DNA from: Sporosarcina luteola
Lineage (GTDB): Bacteria > Bacillota > Bacilli > Bacillales_A > Planococcaceae
Assembly (NCBI RefSeq): GCF_023715245.1
Contig: NZ_JAMBNV010000002.1
Location: forward strand, 124,001 to 188,000
Direction: 5' to 3'
DNA length: 64,000 nt
The position numbers and the translations under genes are program-made. The notes below the pieces were generated by a model that had not been told where the DNA came from, searched no databases, and was given only the letters and a program-made list of their open reading frames with translations. Below are positions 51,200-60,956 of the stretch, in pieces. Position 1 is the stretch's first letter. Every line of letters starts with the position of its first letter.

Positions 51200-51325
51200 A
51201 ACAGCATGAATGGACCTTGAACGCGAAAGAATAGACCCTTGCTGGAATGAATGGACCCTGAACACGAAAGAATGGACCCTTGCTGGAATGAATGGACCCT
51301 GAATGCGAAAGAATGGACCCTGTCC
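51200..51325. repeat. 20/21-bp tandem array, family D, six units with 41-bp dimers
   Basis: TGGACC or TAGACC cores occur near 51211, 51232, 51252, 51273, 51293 and 51314; the steps alternate 21, 20, 21, 20, 21. The flanks alternate between CTTGAACGCGAAAGAA-type and CTTGCTGGAATGAA-type sequence, so the true unit is a dimer of 41 bp. One isolated unit occurs at 7708-7728, before the ABC operon. Confidence 0.88.
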
Positions 51326-51360
51326 ATCTTTGAGCCCTCCTCACTTATAACGCATACAAC

Positions 51361-51388
51361 AAAAAAAGAGCCGATTCGGCTCTTTTTA
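51361..51388 (-). terminator. Terminator of the rhodanese/nucleoside operon
   Basis: AAAAAAGAGCCG and CGGCTCTTTTT form a stem with a short loop, A/T-rich on both sides. Confidence 0.88.
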
Positions 51389-51396
51389 CACAATGC

Positions 51397-51693
51397 TTAT
51401 TCAACGTCCCCTTGCCAGTCCAGCATGCCGCCGACCATATTGGTCACGTCATATCCTTTTGCCTCTAAGAACTCTGCTGCACGCCCACTGCGCCCGCCCG
51501 ACCGGCAAATGAGCACATATGGTGCAGCCTTTTCGAGCTCTTCCAAACGCTCCGGAACTTCCCCTAATGGAATATGGATTGCACCTGGAATCATACCTTG
51601 TTCAACTTCATCTTCTTCCCGGACATCAATCATATTAACTGTTTCACCGTTTTCCAACTGCTTCTGGAGTTCAGTTGTAGTCATTTCCTTCAT
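51397..51693 (-). CDS. Rhodanese-domain protein
   Basis: 98 residues: a single rhodanese domain with active-site loop CRSGGRSGRA (Cys near residue 64) and the N-terminal NMIDVREEDE. Rhodaneses move sulfane sulfur; the partner is unknown. GGAGG precedes ATG 51693. It follows nupC by about 80 nt in the same direction. Confidence 0.92.
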   Translation of the reverse strand: MKEMTTTELQKQLENGETVNMIDVREEDEVEQGMIPGAIHIPLGEVPERLEELEKAAPYVLICRSGGRSGRAAEFLEAKGYDVTNMVGGMLDWQGDVE

Positions 51694-51774
51694 GCCGATT
51701 CCTCCTCTTGTTCATTCCCTTCATATTATAGGGGTGAGGGATCTTCAGTCCAATATTTTGAACTCCAGTGGAAA

Positions 51775-52989
51775 TTAAATTAACATCCCCGCAATAGCTG
51801 CACTCGTGAGATTGGCTAGTGTCGCAGCGATGATTGCACGTAATCCCATCTCCGCGATGTCTTGTCTTCTTGAAGGGGCCATTCCACCTAAACCGCCAAT
51901 TAACATAGCAAGCGCTGAAAGATTTGCGAAGCCGCATAGTGCAAAGCTGATCATCGCGACGCTCTTAGGTGACAGATTCGCTATTTCAGATGCAAAAGAA
52001 GTATAGGCAACGAATTCGTTCAGTATGAATTTTTGTCCGATAAATGAACCGGCTTGCAATGCTTCCTCCCAAGGAACACCAATGAGGAAGGCGATTGGGA
52101 AGAAAAGATACCCTAATATTTTTTCAAGCGTTAACGATTCAAATCCAAAGAACCCGCCAATTGCTCCGGTGATTAGGTTAATCAAGTAAATGAGAGAGAT
52201 AAACGCGATTAACATCGCACCTACACCAACCGCTATTTTCAATCCATCCATCGCCCCGCGTGAAGCCGCATCGATGACGTTTTTGGATTCTGTGTCTTTT
52301 ACCATTTGAACATCTTCTGTTTCGTTCAACTGTACCGTTTGAGGAACGATGATTTTCGCAAATAATAATCCAGCCGGAGCACCCATGAAAGCTGCCGCCA
52401 ACAAATATTCGATAGGAACCCCTAACATGGCGTAACCGCCTAACACGGCACCTGACACGCAGGCCAGGCCTCCTACCATTACCGCAAACAACTCTGATCT
52501 AGTCATTTTTTCAATATAAGGTTTTACGACTAATGGGGCTTCCGTCGGTCCGAGAAAAATATTGGCAGCAGCCGACATCGATTCGGTTTCACTCGTCTTG
52601 AGGGCCTTCGCCAAAAGGCCACCAAGGATTTTCGTCAAGAATTGCATAATTCCTAAATAATAAAGTACCGATACTAAGGAAGCAAAGAAAATGATAATGG
52701 GCAACACTTGAAATGCAAAGGTGAAGCCTGCACCTTCTGCCCCTAGTACTCCTCCAAATAAGAATTGAATTCCTTCATTGGAGGAGTCGATTACTTTTTG
52801 GACAATTCCAGAAATGTATTCCAAGATTTTTCTTCCGAACTCCCATTTTAACACCATAAATCCGAAAATAATTTGGATGGCCAAAGCCCCAAAAACAGTT
52901 CTCGGATTAATGGACTTTCTTGCTGTTGATAGGCACCATGCAATCGCTAATATCCCAATGATGCCGCCAATTCCCCAGATGTATTGCAT
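51775..52989 (-). CDS. nupC: Concentrative nucleoside transporter NupC
   Basis: 404 residues and about ten membrane segments. FLGPTEAPLVVKPY, with GLACVSGAVLGGYAMLGV and FSF/LCGFANLSALAMLIGG, are the CNT family signatures. It imports nucleosides with a cation. It lies 43 nt downstream of the nucleoside hydrolase gene, so both should be under the riboswitch. Confidence 0.94.
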   Translation of the reverse strand: MQYIWGIGGIIGILAIAWCLSTARKSINPRTVFGALAIQIIFGFMVLKWEFGRKILEYISGIVQKVIDSSNEGIQFLFGGVLGAEGAGFTFAFQVLPIIIFFASLVSVLYYLGIMQFLTKILGGLLAKALKTSETESMSAAANIFLGPTEAPLVVKPYIEKMTRSELFAVMVGGLACVSGAVLGGYAMLGVPIEYLLAAAFMGAPAGLLFAKIIVPQTVQLNETEDVQMVKDTESKNVIDAASRGAMDGLKIAVGVGAMLIAFISLIYLINLITGAIGGFFGFESLTLEKILGYLFFPIAFLIGVPWEEALQAGSFIGQKFILNEFVAYTSFASEIANLSPKSVAMISFALCGFANLSALAMLIGGLGGMAPSRRQDIAEMGLRAIIAATLANLTSAAIAGMLI

Positions 52990-53032
52990 AGTATCTCTCC
53001 TATCATATTAAAATCATGTTGATTAATCGTTT

Positions 53033-53992
53033 TTATTTGGAGTTTTCTCCACTCACCTGCTTTGCCAATTCCGTAATGTAATCGAAGAATGCGTCTCGAT
53101 TCACATCATAAACAACATTTACTGGGCGTCCGTCAGGTGTTTCCACTGTCCGACCCTGACTTGGTCCATCCGGAATGACAATACTATTGACCGATTTTAC
53201 TTTAACAAGATCTGTTTTTCCAAGAAATGCTGTTGTTAACACATCCCATAAATAGTACGTGGAATTTGTTTTAAAGTGGACGAGCGGCGGAACCATTGCA
53301 TAACATTGACCGAGAAAGTCGACCCCGATATAGTTGCGTTCCCTTGCCCAACGTTCACGCACATCCAAAGTTAGTGGCACCTGGTTTGTACTTTCAAGCG
53401 CGACTAAATCTATTTCGATGTTTGTTTCCCATACGCGAGCCGCTGCTTCCGGATCCCAAAACACATTCCACTCAGCTGTACCATCATGTTCTGGCTCATG
53501 AACATTCCCATCTTCACGGAAAGTGCCACCCATGAAAACAAGTCTTTCGATTTTCTCTTCAATATCCGGCGCTACGTCCAATGCACGAGCGAGGTCAGTA
53601 AGTGGGCCTGTAAATAATAAAGTGGTCTTTTCTGAAGTATTCCGAATCGCATCGATCATATGAAGATGTGCCGGCTTCTCCGCCACGGGCGTAACAACTT
53701 TCCCAGATTCATTTAGAATTGGCAGTGCATCTACAAGAAATGCATGCATCCTCCAGTCTTTCGGAAAAGGATTTTTCCCGCGAGAGTTCGATTCTGCTAC
53801 ATCGAGGCTAACACCATTCCCGAAGCGGTCGATTATTTTCCGACTTGCATAAACAGCCGGCTCTAAATAACAATCCGCCGGAATGACAGATACGCCTGTC
53901 AGTTCGACATTATCCATTCGAAGCAATAAGAATAAAGATATAAGGTCGTCGACTCCACCGTCGTGGTTGAAATAAATAGGTTTTTTCGTCAT
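53033..53992 (-). CDS. Inosine/uridine-preferring nucleoside hydrolase
   Basis: 319 residues from ATG 53992 (AGGATGGG upstream). NHDGGVDDLISLFLLLR holds the calcium-binding Asp cluster of nucleoside hydrolases, and FTGPLTDLARALD, EWNVFWDPEAA are later signatures. It releases ribose from nucleosides; the exact preference is not readable. First gene of the operon with nupC, preceded by a guanine-type riboswitch. Confidence 0.92.
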   Translation of the reverse strand: MTKKPIYFNHDGGVDDLISLFLLLRMDNVELTGVSVIPADCYLEPAVYASRKIIDRFGNGVSLDVAESNSRGKNPFPKDWRMHAFLVDALPILNESGKVVTPVAEKPAHLHMIDAIRNTSEKTTLLFTGPLTDLARALDVAPDIEEKIERLVFMGGTFREDGNVHEPEHDGTAEWNVFWDPEAAARVWETNIEIDLVALESTNQVPLTLDVRERWARERNYIGVDFLGQCYAMVPPLVHFKTNSTYYLWDVLTTAFLGKTDLVKVKSVNSIVIPDGPSQGRTVETPDGRPVNVVYDVNRDAFFDYITELAKQVSGENSK

Positions 53993-54106
53993 GCTGTCCC
54001 ATCCTCTAGAATAAATATTTGTTTGAATCACTTTAGATTAGTCTCCCGTTATTAGCGGGAAGCTATTCATATGCTTCTTCCGGCAATTTCTTTTCTGGAT
54101 GAAATA

Positions 54107-54256
54107 CAAAAAACCAGATAGATTCTACCTATCCGGTTTACCGATTCACGAAAAACAATGGAACAAAAATGTTTCCAGTCAGTTTTTCATGTAGTCCGGT
54201 AGTTTACGGTTACCAGGTAGAAACGCTTGAGCCATATTCCCAAGCATATACATTTA
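54107..54256 (-). promoter_or_regulatory. Purine riboswitch, guanine type, with terminator
   Basis: The aptamer (54188-54256, minus strand) has GCTTGGG/CTCAAGC as P2 with L2 AATATGG, J2/3 GTTTCTACC, P3 GGTA/TACC with L3 ACCGTAAAC, and J3/1 GGACTAC. The C in GACTA marks guanine/hypoxanthine rather than adenine. P1 pairs ATGTA with TACAT. A hairpin AACCGGATAG/CTATCTGG followed by TTTTTT lies at 54107-54138, so binding of guanine should end transcription before the hydrolase gene. Confidence 0.9.
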
Positions 54257-54308
54257 TTATTAAAATAAAATTATCACACAGTTTGTGAAGTTGTTTTTTC
54301 ACTTTACA

Positions 54309-54338
54309 TTTATAGCATAAAAACTGTAAGCCGGTCAA
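54309..54338 (-). promoter_or_regulatory. Promoter for the riboswitch operon
   Basis: On the minus strand, -35 TTGACC (54333-54338) and -10 TATAAA (54309-54314) are 18 bp apart. Transcription would begin just upstream of the aptamer. Confidence 0.7.
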
Positions 54339-54453
54339 CGAAAACACGAATGTTATTTTATTTTGATAAATCATTCTTCGTGTTTACACTTTCAAAGTAA
54401 AGAAGACTTCATAAAAGCAAACTACAAACTACATGATTCCAAAATCTCCAAAC

Positions 54454-54487
54454 AAAAAACCCTTTCCTGAAAACTCGGGAAAGGGTT
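54454..54487 (-). terminator. Terminator after rpsI
   Basis: AACCCTTTCC (54458-54467) and GGAAAGGGTT (54478-54487) form a 10-bp stem, with TTTTTTG on the minus strand. Confidence 0.92.
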
Positions 54488-54502
54488 GTAAATATTCGTA
54501 GA

Positions 54503-54895
54503 TTAACGTTTTGAGAACTGAGGTGCACGACGCGCGCCTTTAAGACCGTATTTTTTACGTTCTTTCATGCGTGAGTCACGTGTAAGCAAACCAGCAGATT
54601 TCAAAGTACCGCGGAAGTCAGGGTCTACAGTAAGTAGAGCGCGTGCTACGCCGTGGCGGATTGCGCCTGCTTGACCTGTGTAACCGCCGCCGTGGACGTT
54701 TACATGGATGTCATAGCTGCCAAGTGTTTCAGTAGCTACAAGTGGTTGTTTGATCACTTCACGAAGTGTTTCGAATGGTACGTAGTCTTCTACGTCACGG
54801 TTGTTGACGACAATTTTGCCTTCACCAGGTACGAGACGTACACGAGCTACTGAGCTTTTACGACGGCCAGTGCCGATATATTGTACTTGTGCCAA
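54503..54895 (-). CDS. rpsI: 30S ribosomal protein S9
   Basis: 130 residues from TTG 54895 (GGAGGAAA upstream). [19 protein letters not shown] is the N-terminal signature, and the basic end [12 protein letters not shown] contacts P-site tRNA. Co-transcribed with rplM. Confidence 0.97.
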   Translation of the reverse strand: MAQVQYIGTGRRKSSVARVRLVPGEGKIVVNNRDVEDYVPFETLREVIKQPLVATETLGSYDIHVNVHGGGYTGQAGAIRHGVARALLTVDPDFRGTLKSAGLLTRDSRMKERKKYGLKGARRAPQFSKR

Positions 54896-54914
54896 AAGTG
54901 TTTCCTCCTCTTAA

Positions 54915-55352
54915 TTATCCACGAAGCTCGTATGCTTCTGGTTTTTGTGCCGTATGTGGATGTTCCGGTCCAGCATAGACATGAAGTTTCTTGAATGTTT
55001 GACGACCAAGTGGGCCTTTTGGAAGCATCCCTTTAATCGCAAGTTCCAACATTTTAGTTGGATAGTTCGTACGCATTTCAAGCGCAGTACGTTGTTTAAG
55101 ATTACCAGTATAGCCAGAGTGGCGATAGTAGATTTTATCTTTTAATTTATTCCCAGTCAAATGGATTTTCTCAGCGTTGATGATGATAACGTGATCGCCA
55201 GTGTCAACGTGTGGTGTGAACGTAGGTTTGTTTTTGCCGCGCAAAATTGATGCAACTTCAGAAGCTAGACGACCAAGCGTCTGTCCTTCAGCGTCGACAA
55301 CGAGCCATTTACGCTCTACTTCGTGACCTTTAGCCATGAATGTTGTACGCAT
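54915..55352 (-). CDS. rplM: 50S ribosomal protein L13
   Basis: 145 residues, with the L13 hallmarks [17 protein letters not shown] and [15 protein letters not shown]. An early assembly protein of the 50S subunit. It is followed by rpsI with an 18-nt gap. Confidence 0.97.
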   Translation of the reverse strand: MRTTFMAKGHEVERKWLVVDAEGQTLGRLASEVASILRGKNKPTFTPHVDTGDHVIIINAEKIHLTGNKLKDKIYYRHSGYTGNLKQRTALEMRTNYPTKMLELAIKGMLPKGPLGRQTFKKLHVYAGPEHPHTAQKPEAYELRG

Positions 55353-55486
55353 GTATTGTTTCCTCCTAAAAATATCAAATCTGTTCCGTTTTCTCTATCC
55401 CTAAACACAAATAAACTTTCCGGGGCTTATTGTGGGGTTATTGAAATACCATTTATCATCTTATATTGAATACGTTCATAAGTCAA
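55353..55486 (-). promoter_or_regulatory. rplM-rpsI promoter and leader
   Basis: -35 TTGACT (55481-55486) and -10 TAAGAT (55458-55463) with a 17-bp spacer on the minus strand. About 95 nt of leader follow before GGAGG and the ATG. L13 leaders in Firmicutes can be autoregulatory; I see CCCCGG and a short GGGAT but cannot confirm the motif. Confidence 0.55.
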
Positions 55487-55525
55487 GCGTTTTGTTAGAA
55501 AACGCCAGGAAAAGTTGACACGGGT

Positions 55526-56266
55526 CTAGTACGTGACATTCATCAAGTACAAACCGTGTGCTGGCGCCGTTTTGCCAGCCCTTTTCCGGTCCTTCGCCTC
55601 AAGGATTTCCTTCATGTCTTGCGGCTCGTTCCAACCGATGCCGACTGCAAAAAGCATACCGGCAATTGTCCGTACCATGTTGTACAGAAAACCGTCGCCT
55701 TCAATCGTCATGATCAGCTCTTCGCCCTGTTGTGCAACCGTCAATTCCCTGACTGTCCGCACTTTGTTCGACGTAGCAGTCTTTGACGAACAGAAACTCG
55801 TGAAATCATGCGTACCAATTAAATACTCGGCAGCCTCGCGCATCCTAGTGACATCCGGCCGCCACTTCCCCAAATGGACTGCATAATTGCGTTCAAAGGG
55901 ACTCTGCACTTCACTGGACGACCATTTATACATATACGTTTTACCTGTTGCCGAATAGCGCGCATGGAAATCGTCATTTACAAATTCCGTTTTGACGATC
56001 CGTACGTCTTTAGGCAATAAAACATTCAGCGCCATTTGCCAGCGATCAAGCGGCAGCTCTAGTGGTGTGTCAAAATGGATTACTTGGCCCCATGCATGCA
56101 CACCTGCGTCCGTTCTGCCACTTGCGACAGAGTGGATGGAACTGTCTTTGTGGAGCTTCACAAGCGCCTTGTCAATGACGGACTGCACTGTCCGCATATT
56201 CGGTTGGAACTGATATCCAGCGTAGTCTGTACCGTCATAAGCTACTGTGGCTTTAACACGTCTCAT
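55526..56266 (-). CDS. truA: tRNA pseudouridine synthase A
   Basis: 246 residues. SGRTDAGVHAWGQVIHFD contains the catalytic Asp. KTYMYKWSSSE and FLYNMVRTIAGML are further TruA segments. It modifies U38-U40 in the tRNA anticodon arm. Its start follows the ecfT stop by one base. Confidence 0.96.
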   Translation of the reverse strand: MRRVKATVAYDGTDYAGYQFQPNMRTVQSVIDKALVKLHKDSSIHSVASGRTDAGVHAWGQVIHFDTPLELPLDRWQMALNVLLPKDVRIVKTEFVNDDFHARYSATGKTYMYKWSSSEVQSPFERNYAVHLGKWRPDVTRMREAAEYLIGTHDFTSFCSSKTATSNKVRTVRELTVAQQGEELIMTIEGDGFLYNMVRTIAGMLFAVGIGWNEPQDMKEILEAKDRKRAGKTAPAHGLYLMNVTY

Positions 56267-56267
56267 C

Positions 56268-57071
56268 TCAGTTCCCTCCTCTTAGCCAAATAAGAGCGGC
56301 GACTAAAAAGAGGAAGAGAATGATGACCACTGTATCACGCCATTGCCAATTCAATTGACGGTACCTCGTCCTGCCCTCTCCGCCGCGGTAGCCTCTCACT
56401 TCCATTGCGATTGCGAGGTCCTCCGCCCGTTTGAACGCGCTGACGAAAAGAGGGACAAGAAGAGGAACGACCGCCCGGATCCTTTCTTTGACAGTCCCGC
56501 TCGTCAAATCGGAACCACGTGCGAGCTGCGCTTTTAATATCTTATCGGTTTCATCCATCAATGTAGGGATGAAGCGAAGGGAAATCGACATCATTAATGC
56601 AAGCTCGTGGACAGGCAATTTAATACGCTTTAAAGGATTCAACAGCGTCTCCATTCCGTCCGTGATGGAAATGGGGGACGTTGTCAACGTTAATATGGTT
56701 GTCATCAAGACAAGCACGAGGAAGCGGATGGAAATGTAAATCCCCTGCCTGACGCCTTCTTCGTAAATTTTGAGGAACTTCCAATCGATCAGCAATGCAC
56801 CTTCTTTAGTGAAAATGAAGTGCATGAGCAATGTGAATATGATTAGGAAGAGAATCGGCTTCAATCCGTTGAACAGGAAATAGAGCCGGATGCGCGCAAT
56901 AGAAATGACGAGCAATGTGAAAGCCAATAGCAAAGCGTACGTCGCCGTATTGTTAGCTAGAAAGACCGCTACGATGAACAAGAAGACGAACAGCAGCTTC
57001 GATCTCGGATCCAGCCGATGGACGAATGAATTTCCCGGCACGTATCGGCCGAAAATCATCTTCTCCAACAT
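56268..57071 (-). CDS. ecfT: Energy-coupling factor transmembrane protein EcfT
   Basis: 267 residues, about five membrane segments. ARGSDLTSGTVKERIRA and VRGYRGGEGRTRYRQ supply the two Ala/Val-Arg-Gly helices that bind the ATPases EcfA1 and EcfA2. Overlaps ecfA2 by one base. Shared scaffold for vitamin-specific S components. Confidence 0.95.
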   Translation of the reverse strand: MLEKMIFGRYVPGNSFVHRLDPRSKLLFVFLFIVAVFLANNTATYALLLAFTLLVISIARIRLYFLFNGLKPILFLIIFTLLMHFIFTKEGALLIDWKFLKIYEEGVRQGIYISIRFLVLVLMTTILTLTTSPISITDGMETLLNPLKRIKLPVHELALMMSISLRFIPTLMDETDKILKAQLARGSDLTSGTVKERIRAVVPLLVPLFVSAFKRAEDLAIAMEVRGYRGGEGRTRYRQLNWQWRDTVVIILFLFLVAALIWLRGGN

Positions 57072-57940
57072 TATCGCTCACCTTCTTCCTTCAGAGCTTC
57101 TGCAATTGTCTTAGCAAGCTGCTCTTCCGTCAGTGCCAGCGTTCCAAATCGCTTGCCAAATAGCTTCTCCACTTTATGCTGAAACGCCACAGAACGCGGC
57201 AAGCCGAGCCGGAAAGACTTTAGTCGGTCAACATCCCCGAACACTTCCTCAGGCGCTCCAGCCATAACAGAACGCCCCTCATGCATGACGAGGACCTGAT
57301 CCGCGTATCTAGCGGCATCCTCCATGCTGTGAGTGACGAGGATGGTCGTCAAGCCTTCCTCTTTATGCAATTTGGTAAACAGCTCCATAATTTCTTTCCG
57401 TCCACGCGGATCGAGTCCGGCCGTCGGTTCGTCCAAAATGAGGACTGACGGCTTGAATGCAAGGACGCCGGCAATCGCCACACGTCGCATCTGTCCCCCC
57501 GATAAATCGAACGGCGACTTCTGTGCAACGTCTTCAGGCAATCCCAACAGTCGGATCAATTCATGGGCACGCTGCCTAGCCTCTTCTTCGGGGATCCCGA
57601 AATTCAGCGGACCGAACATGATATCCTTTTCCACTGTTTCCTCAAAGAGCTGATGTTCAGGAAATTGGAACACGATGCCGACGTGCCGACGGATCTTTTT
57701 CAGCTCTTTCGCCTTCGTGTCAGCGGTGATGCTAACATCTCCGACACGCACTACACCTTCAGTCGGTTTCAATAAACCGTTTAAATGGAGAAGCAACGTC
57801 GATTTGCCTGATCCTGTATGTCCGATGATCGCCGTGTACGATCCTGTCCGTATCGAAGCATTCACCTCGTAAAGGGCCCGTTTTTCAAAAGGCGTGCCTT
57901 TTGCATACGAATAGCCTACTTGTTGAAGTGAGATGTCCAT
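57071..57940 (-). CDS. ecfA2: ECF transporter ATPase EcfA2
   Basis: 289 residues. Walker A GHTGSGKSTLLLHLNG, signature FDLSGGQMRRVAIAG, Walker B LILDEPTAGLDPRGRK, and the FPEHQLFEETVEKDIMFGP Q-loop region typical of EcfA2. Its start overlaps the ecfA1 stop by 25 nt. Confidence 0.96.
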   Translation of the reverse strand: MDISLQQVGYSYAKGTPFEKRALYEVNASIRTGSYTAIIGHTGSGKSTLLLHLNGLLKPTEGVVRVGDVSITADTKAKELKKIRRHVGIVFQFPEHQLFEETVEKDIMFGPLNFGIPEEEARQRAHELIRLLGLPEDVAQKSPFDLSGGQMRRVAIAGVLAFKPSVLILDEPTAGLDPRGRKEIMELFTKLHKEEGLTTILVTHSMEDAARYADQVLVMHEGRSVMAGAPEEVFGDVDRLKSFRLGLPRSVAFQHKVEKLFGKRFGTLALTEEQLAKTIAEALKEEGER

Positions 57941-58761
57941 AATTCATTCACCAACTCTTCTTCCGTCATATGTTCCCCTTGTATCCCGACTCCTGCCTGG
58001 CGCAACGAACGCGATAGTCTTGCAGCGAAAGGCAAATCCAACCCAATTGACTCCAGCTTATCTCCATGAGCAAAAATCTCCTCAGGCTTGCCTGTCAACA
58101 ACAACTTCCCATCATTCATTACTATGACCCTATCAGCCAATAGCACTTCTTCCAAATCATGTGTAATGGAAATGACCGTGAGCCCCGTTGCCCGCTTAAG
58201 TTCATCAACGACTTGGATCACCTCATCGCGCCCTTGCGGATCAAGCATGGAAGTCGCCTCATCCAAAATAAGCAGTCTGGGACGCATCGCAAGTGCCCCC
58301 GCAATTGCCACACGCTGTTTTTGTCCACCGGATAGATGATGAGGCTCATGATCCAGAAATCCTTCCATGTTCACTTGAGCAAGCGATTCGTGGACACGTG
58401 GCACCATTTCCTCGAAAGGGATGCCATTGTTCTCCAAAGCGAATGCAACATCGTCCTGAACAGTCGAGCCGACGAATTGATTATCCGGATTTTGAAAGAC
58501 GATTCCGATGTCCGAACGGATTTCCCATAAGTTGTCCGCGTTCAGCTCCTCCAGGAAGACTTTCACTTTACCTTCCTCTGGAAACAAAAGACCGATCATC
58601 AGCTTCGCCAACGTCGATTTTCCTGAGCCATTATGACCGACGATAGCAATCCATTCACCGTCATTCACGGTGAAATTGACATCGTCAACCGCTCTCCGCG
58701 TTACGCCATCTTCCGACTCGTATGAATAGGACACGTGATCCAACGACAAAATTTCCTTCAC
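57916..58761 (-). CDS. ecfA1: ECF transporter ATPase EcfA1
   Basis: 281 residues from GTG 58761, with GGAGGT 7 nt upstream. Walker A GHNGSGKSTLAKLMIG, signature HHLSGGQKQRVAIAG, Walker B LILDEATSMLDPQGRD, and QNPDNQFVGSTVQDDVAF. First gene of ecfA1-ecfA2-ecfT-truA. Pairs with EcfA2 to power vitamin uptake. Confidence 0.96.
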   Translation of the reverse strand: MKEILSLDHVSYSYESEDGVTRRAVDDVNFTVNDGEWIAIVGHNGSGKSTLAKLMIGLLFPEEGKVKVFLEELNADNLWEIRSDIGIVFQNPDNQFVGSTVQDDVAFALENNGIPFEEMVPRVHESLAQVNMEGFLDHEPHHLSGGQKQRVAIAGALAMRPRLLILDEATSMLDPQGRDEVIQVVDELKRATGLTVISITHDLEEVLLADRVIVMNDGKLLLTGKPEEIFAHGDKLESIGLDLPFAARLSRSLRQAGVGIQGEHMTEEELVNELWTSHFNK

Positions 58762-58832
58762 ATATGTCACCTCCGGGTTTTACTGATTATGTATGAAACA
58801 ACTGAATTCTACAATTTTTTCTCTGAACAAAT

Positions 58833-58918
58833 AAAAAAAGCGCGCACCTCATCCGAAGAAATGCGCTCCATTCTATTCTGATGCCGGGTGCTCAATCCGG
58901 ATCAGCGGATGAGATGCG
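58833..58918 (-). promoter_or_regulatory. Possible attenuator in the ecfA1 leader
   Basis: CGGATGAGATGCG (58906-58918) and CGCACCTCATCCG (58843-58855) are complementary over 13 bp with one wobble. The latter can instead form a small hairpin with the nearby GCGC arm. On the minus strand both are followed by GCGC TTTTTTT (58833-58839). This could be a terminator that depends on alternative folding; it is not a recognised riboswitch. Confidence 0.45.
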
Positions 58919-58993
58919 TAGAGCTAGACCGATCGGCTGAACCGTCGATCATAACACTCAGCTTTTAATATTGTCGTATAAATCATATAGATA

Positions 58994-59032
58994 AGAAAAG
59001 GGCGTGGCTGTGCGTATGACAGACACACCCTC
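58994..59032 (-). terminator. Terminator after rplQ
   Basis: On the minus strand, GGGTGTG and CACGCCC-type arms (59024-59030 and 59000-59008, with wobbles) are followed by TTTTCTTA. It should end the ribosomal operon. Confidence 0.65.
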
Positions 59033-59051
59033 GGTTGTTTGTATTTAGTAA

Positions 59052-59432
59052 TTAAACTAACTCAATAACGACAACAGGTGCTCCGTCTCCGCGACGTGGT
59101 CCCATTTTCATGATACGCGTATAACCGCCTTGACGATCTGCGTAACGTGGTGCAACGTTATCGAATAGCTTTTGAATTGCATAGATTTCTTTCTCATTAC
59201 CTTCTTCATCCGCAGTTGTTACCAACTCACGACGAATGAATTGTGCTGCTTGACGACGTGCATGCAAGTCACCGCGTTTACCAAGCGTGATCATCTTTTC
59301 AACGACTGAACGTAATTCTTTCGCACGCGCTTCTGTCGTTTGGATGCGCTCATGCACGATTAGGTCTGTCGCCAAGTCGCGAAGCATTGCTTTACGTTGT
59401 GAACTTGTACGTCCAAGTTTTCTGTAACCCAT
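59052..59432 (-). CDS. rplQ: 50S ribosomal protein L17
   Basis: 126 residues: [19 protein letters not shown] start and [19 protein letters not shown] end are diagnostic. Last gene of the alpha operon. Confidence 0.97.
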   Translation of the reverse strand: MGYRKLGRTSSQRKAMLRDLATDLIVHERIQTTEARAKELRSVVEKMITLGKRGDLHARRQAAQFIRRELVTTADEEGNEKEIYAIQKLFDNVAPRYADRQGGYTRIMKMGPRRGDGAPVVVIELV

Positions 59433-59460
59433 AGAAGTTTCCCTCCTTCAATCTAGTTGA

Positions 59461-60405
59461 TTAATCTTCCGAGCGTAACCCGAGGTTCAACTCGTCCAAT
59501 TTCGCCTTCACTTCTTCAAGTGATTTACGGCCAAGGTTGCGCACTTTCATCATTTCGTCCTCGGACTTATTAGCAAGTTCAAGTACTGTATTGATGCCTG
59601 CACGTTTCAGGCAGTTATATGAACGGACTGATAGATCAAGCTCTTCGATAGTCATCTCAAGAACTTTCTCTTTCTGGTCTTCTTCTTTTTCCACCATGAT
59701 TTCAGCAGTTTGTGCTTCGTCAGTCATGCCGACGAATATATTCAGATGCTCCGTCAGGATTTTTGCTCCGAGCGAAACAGCTTCTTTTGGACCGATGCTT
59801 CCATCTGTCCAAATGTCAAACGTCAACTTATCAAAGTTAGTGCTTTGACCTACACGAGTATTCTCTACTTGGAAATTGACGCGTGAAACTGGAGTGTAAA
59901 TAGAGTCGATCGGAATAACACCAATCGCAAGATCCTCACGTTTGTTTTGATCGGAAGGTGCATACCCTCGGCCCCGAACAGCATACATCCGCATACGCAA
60001 ATGACCATTCTTGCCTAGTGTAGCGATTTGAAGATCCGGATTAAGCACTTCAACATCACTGTCATGGGTGATATCCGCTGCAGTAACCGTTCCTTCGCCT
60101 TTTACATCTATTTCAATCACTTTCTCATCATCCGAATAGATTTTGAGAGCAAGTTTCTTCACATTCAAAATAATTGTTGCAACGTCTTCGACGACACCTT
60201 CAATTGTAGAGAATTCATGAAGAACTCCGTCGATCTGGATAGATGTCACGGCAGCTCCTGGCAATGAGGAAAGAAGCACGCGGCGCAAGGAATTCCCTAA
60301 AGTGTTTCCGTATCCACGCTCCAATGGTTCAATAATAAATTTACCGAACTTGGAATCTTCGCTGATCATAACTGTTTCAATCTTCGGTTTTTCAATCTCG
60401 ATCAT
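59461..60405 (-). CDS. rpoA: RNA polymerase alpha subunit
   Basis: 314 residues. The N-terminal dimerisation domain has [19 protein letters not shown]; the C-terminal domain has [19 protein letters not shown], the DNA UP-element and activator contact surface. Lies between rpsK and rplQ as in the standard alpha operon. Confidence 0.98.
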   Translation of the reverse strand: MIEIEKPKIETVMISEDSKFGKFIIEPLERGYGNTLGNSLRRVLLSSLPGAAVTSIQIDGVLHEFSTIEGVVEDVATIILNVKKLALKIYSDDEKVIEIDVKGEGTVTAADITHDSDVEVLNPDLQIATLGKNGHLRMRMYAVRGRGYAPSDQNKREDLAIGVIPIDSIYTPVSRVNFQVENTRVGQSTNFDKLTFDIWTDGSIGPKEAVSLGAKILTEHLNIFVGMTDEAQTAEIMVEKEEDQKEKVLEMTIEELDLSVRSYNCLKRAGINTVLELANKSEDEMMKVRNLGRKSLEEVKAKLDELNLGLRSED

Positions 60406-60541
60406 TCATTTACCCTCCTTCAAAACGTCTAGTATATAGGCCGTTCCATATTGAAATCGATTATCAAAAGAAATCAAAATGCAATCACACAATTCAGTTT
60501 TACCAAAAATTGTGCTTTTCAATCAATTGGAGAACAAACCA

Positions 60542-60949
<408 letters not shown>

Positions 60950-60956
60950 TTACCTA

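Noticed and set aside
51193-51393. Short frames over the family D array
   Set aside because: Repeat-driven open frames with no ribosome site and no sensible composition.
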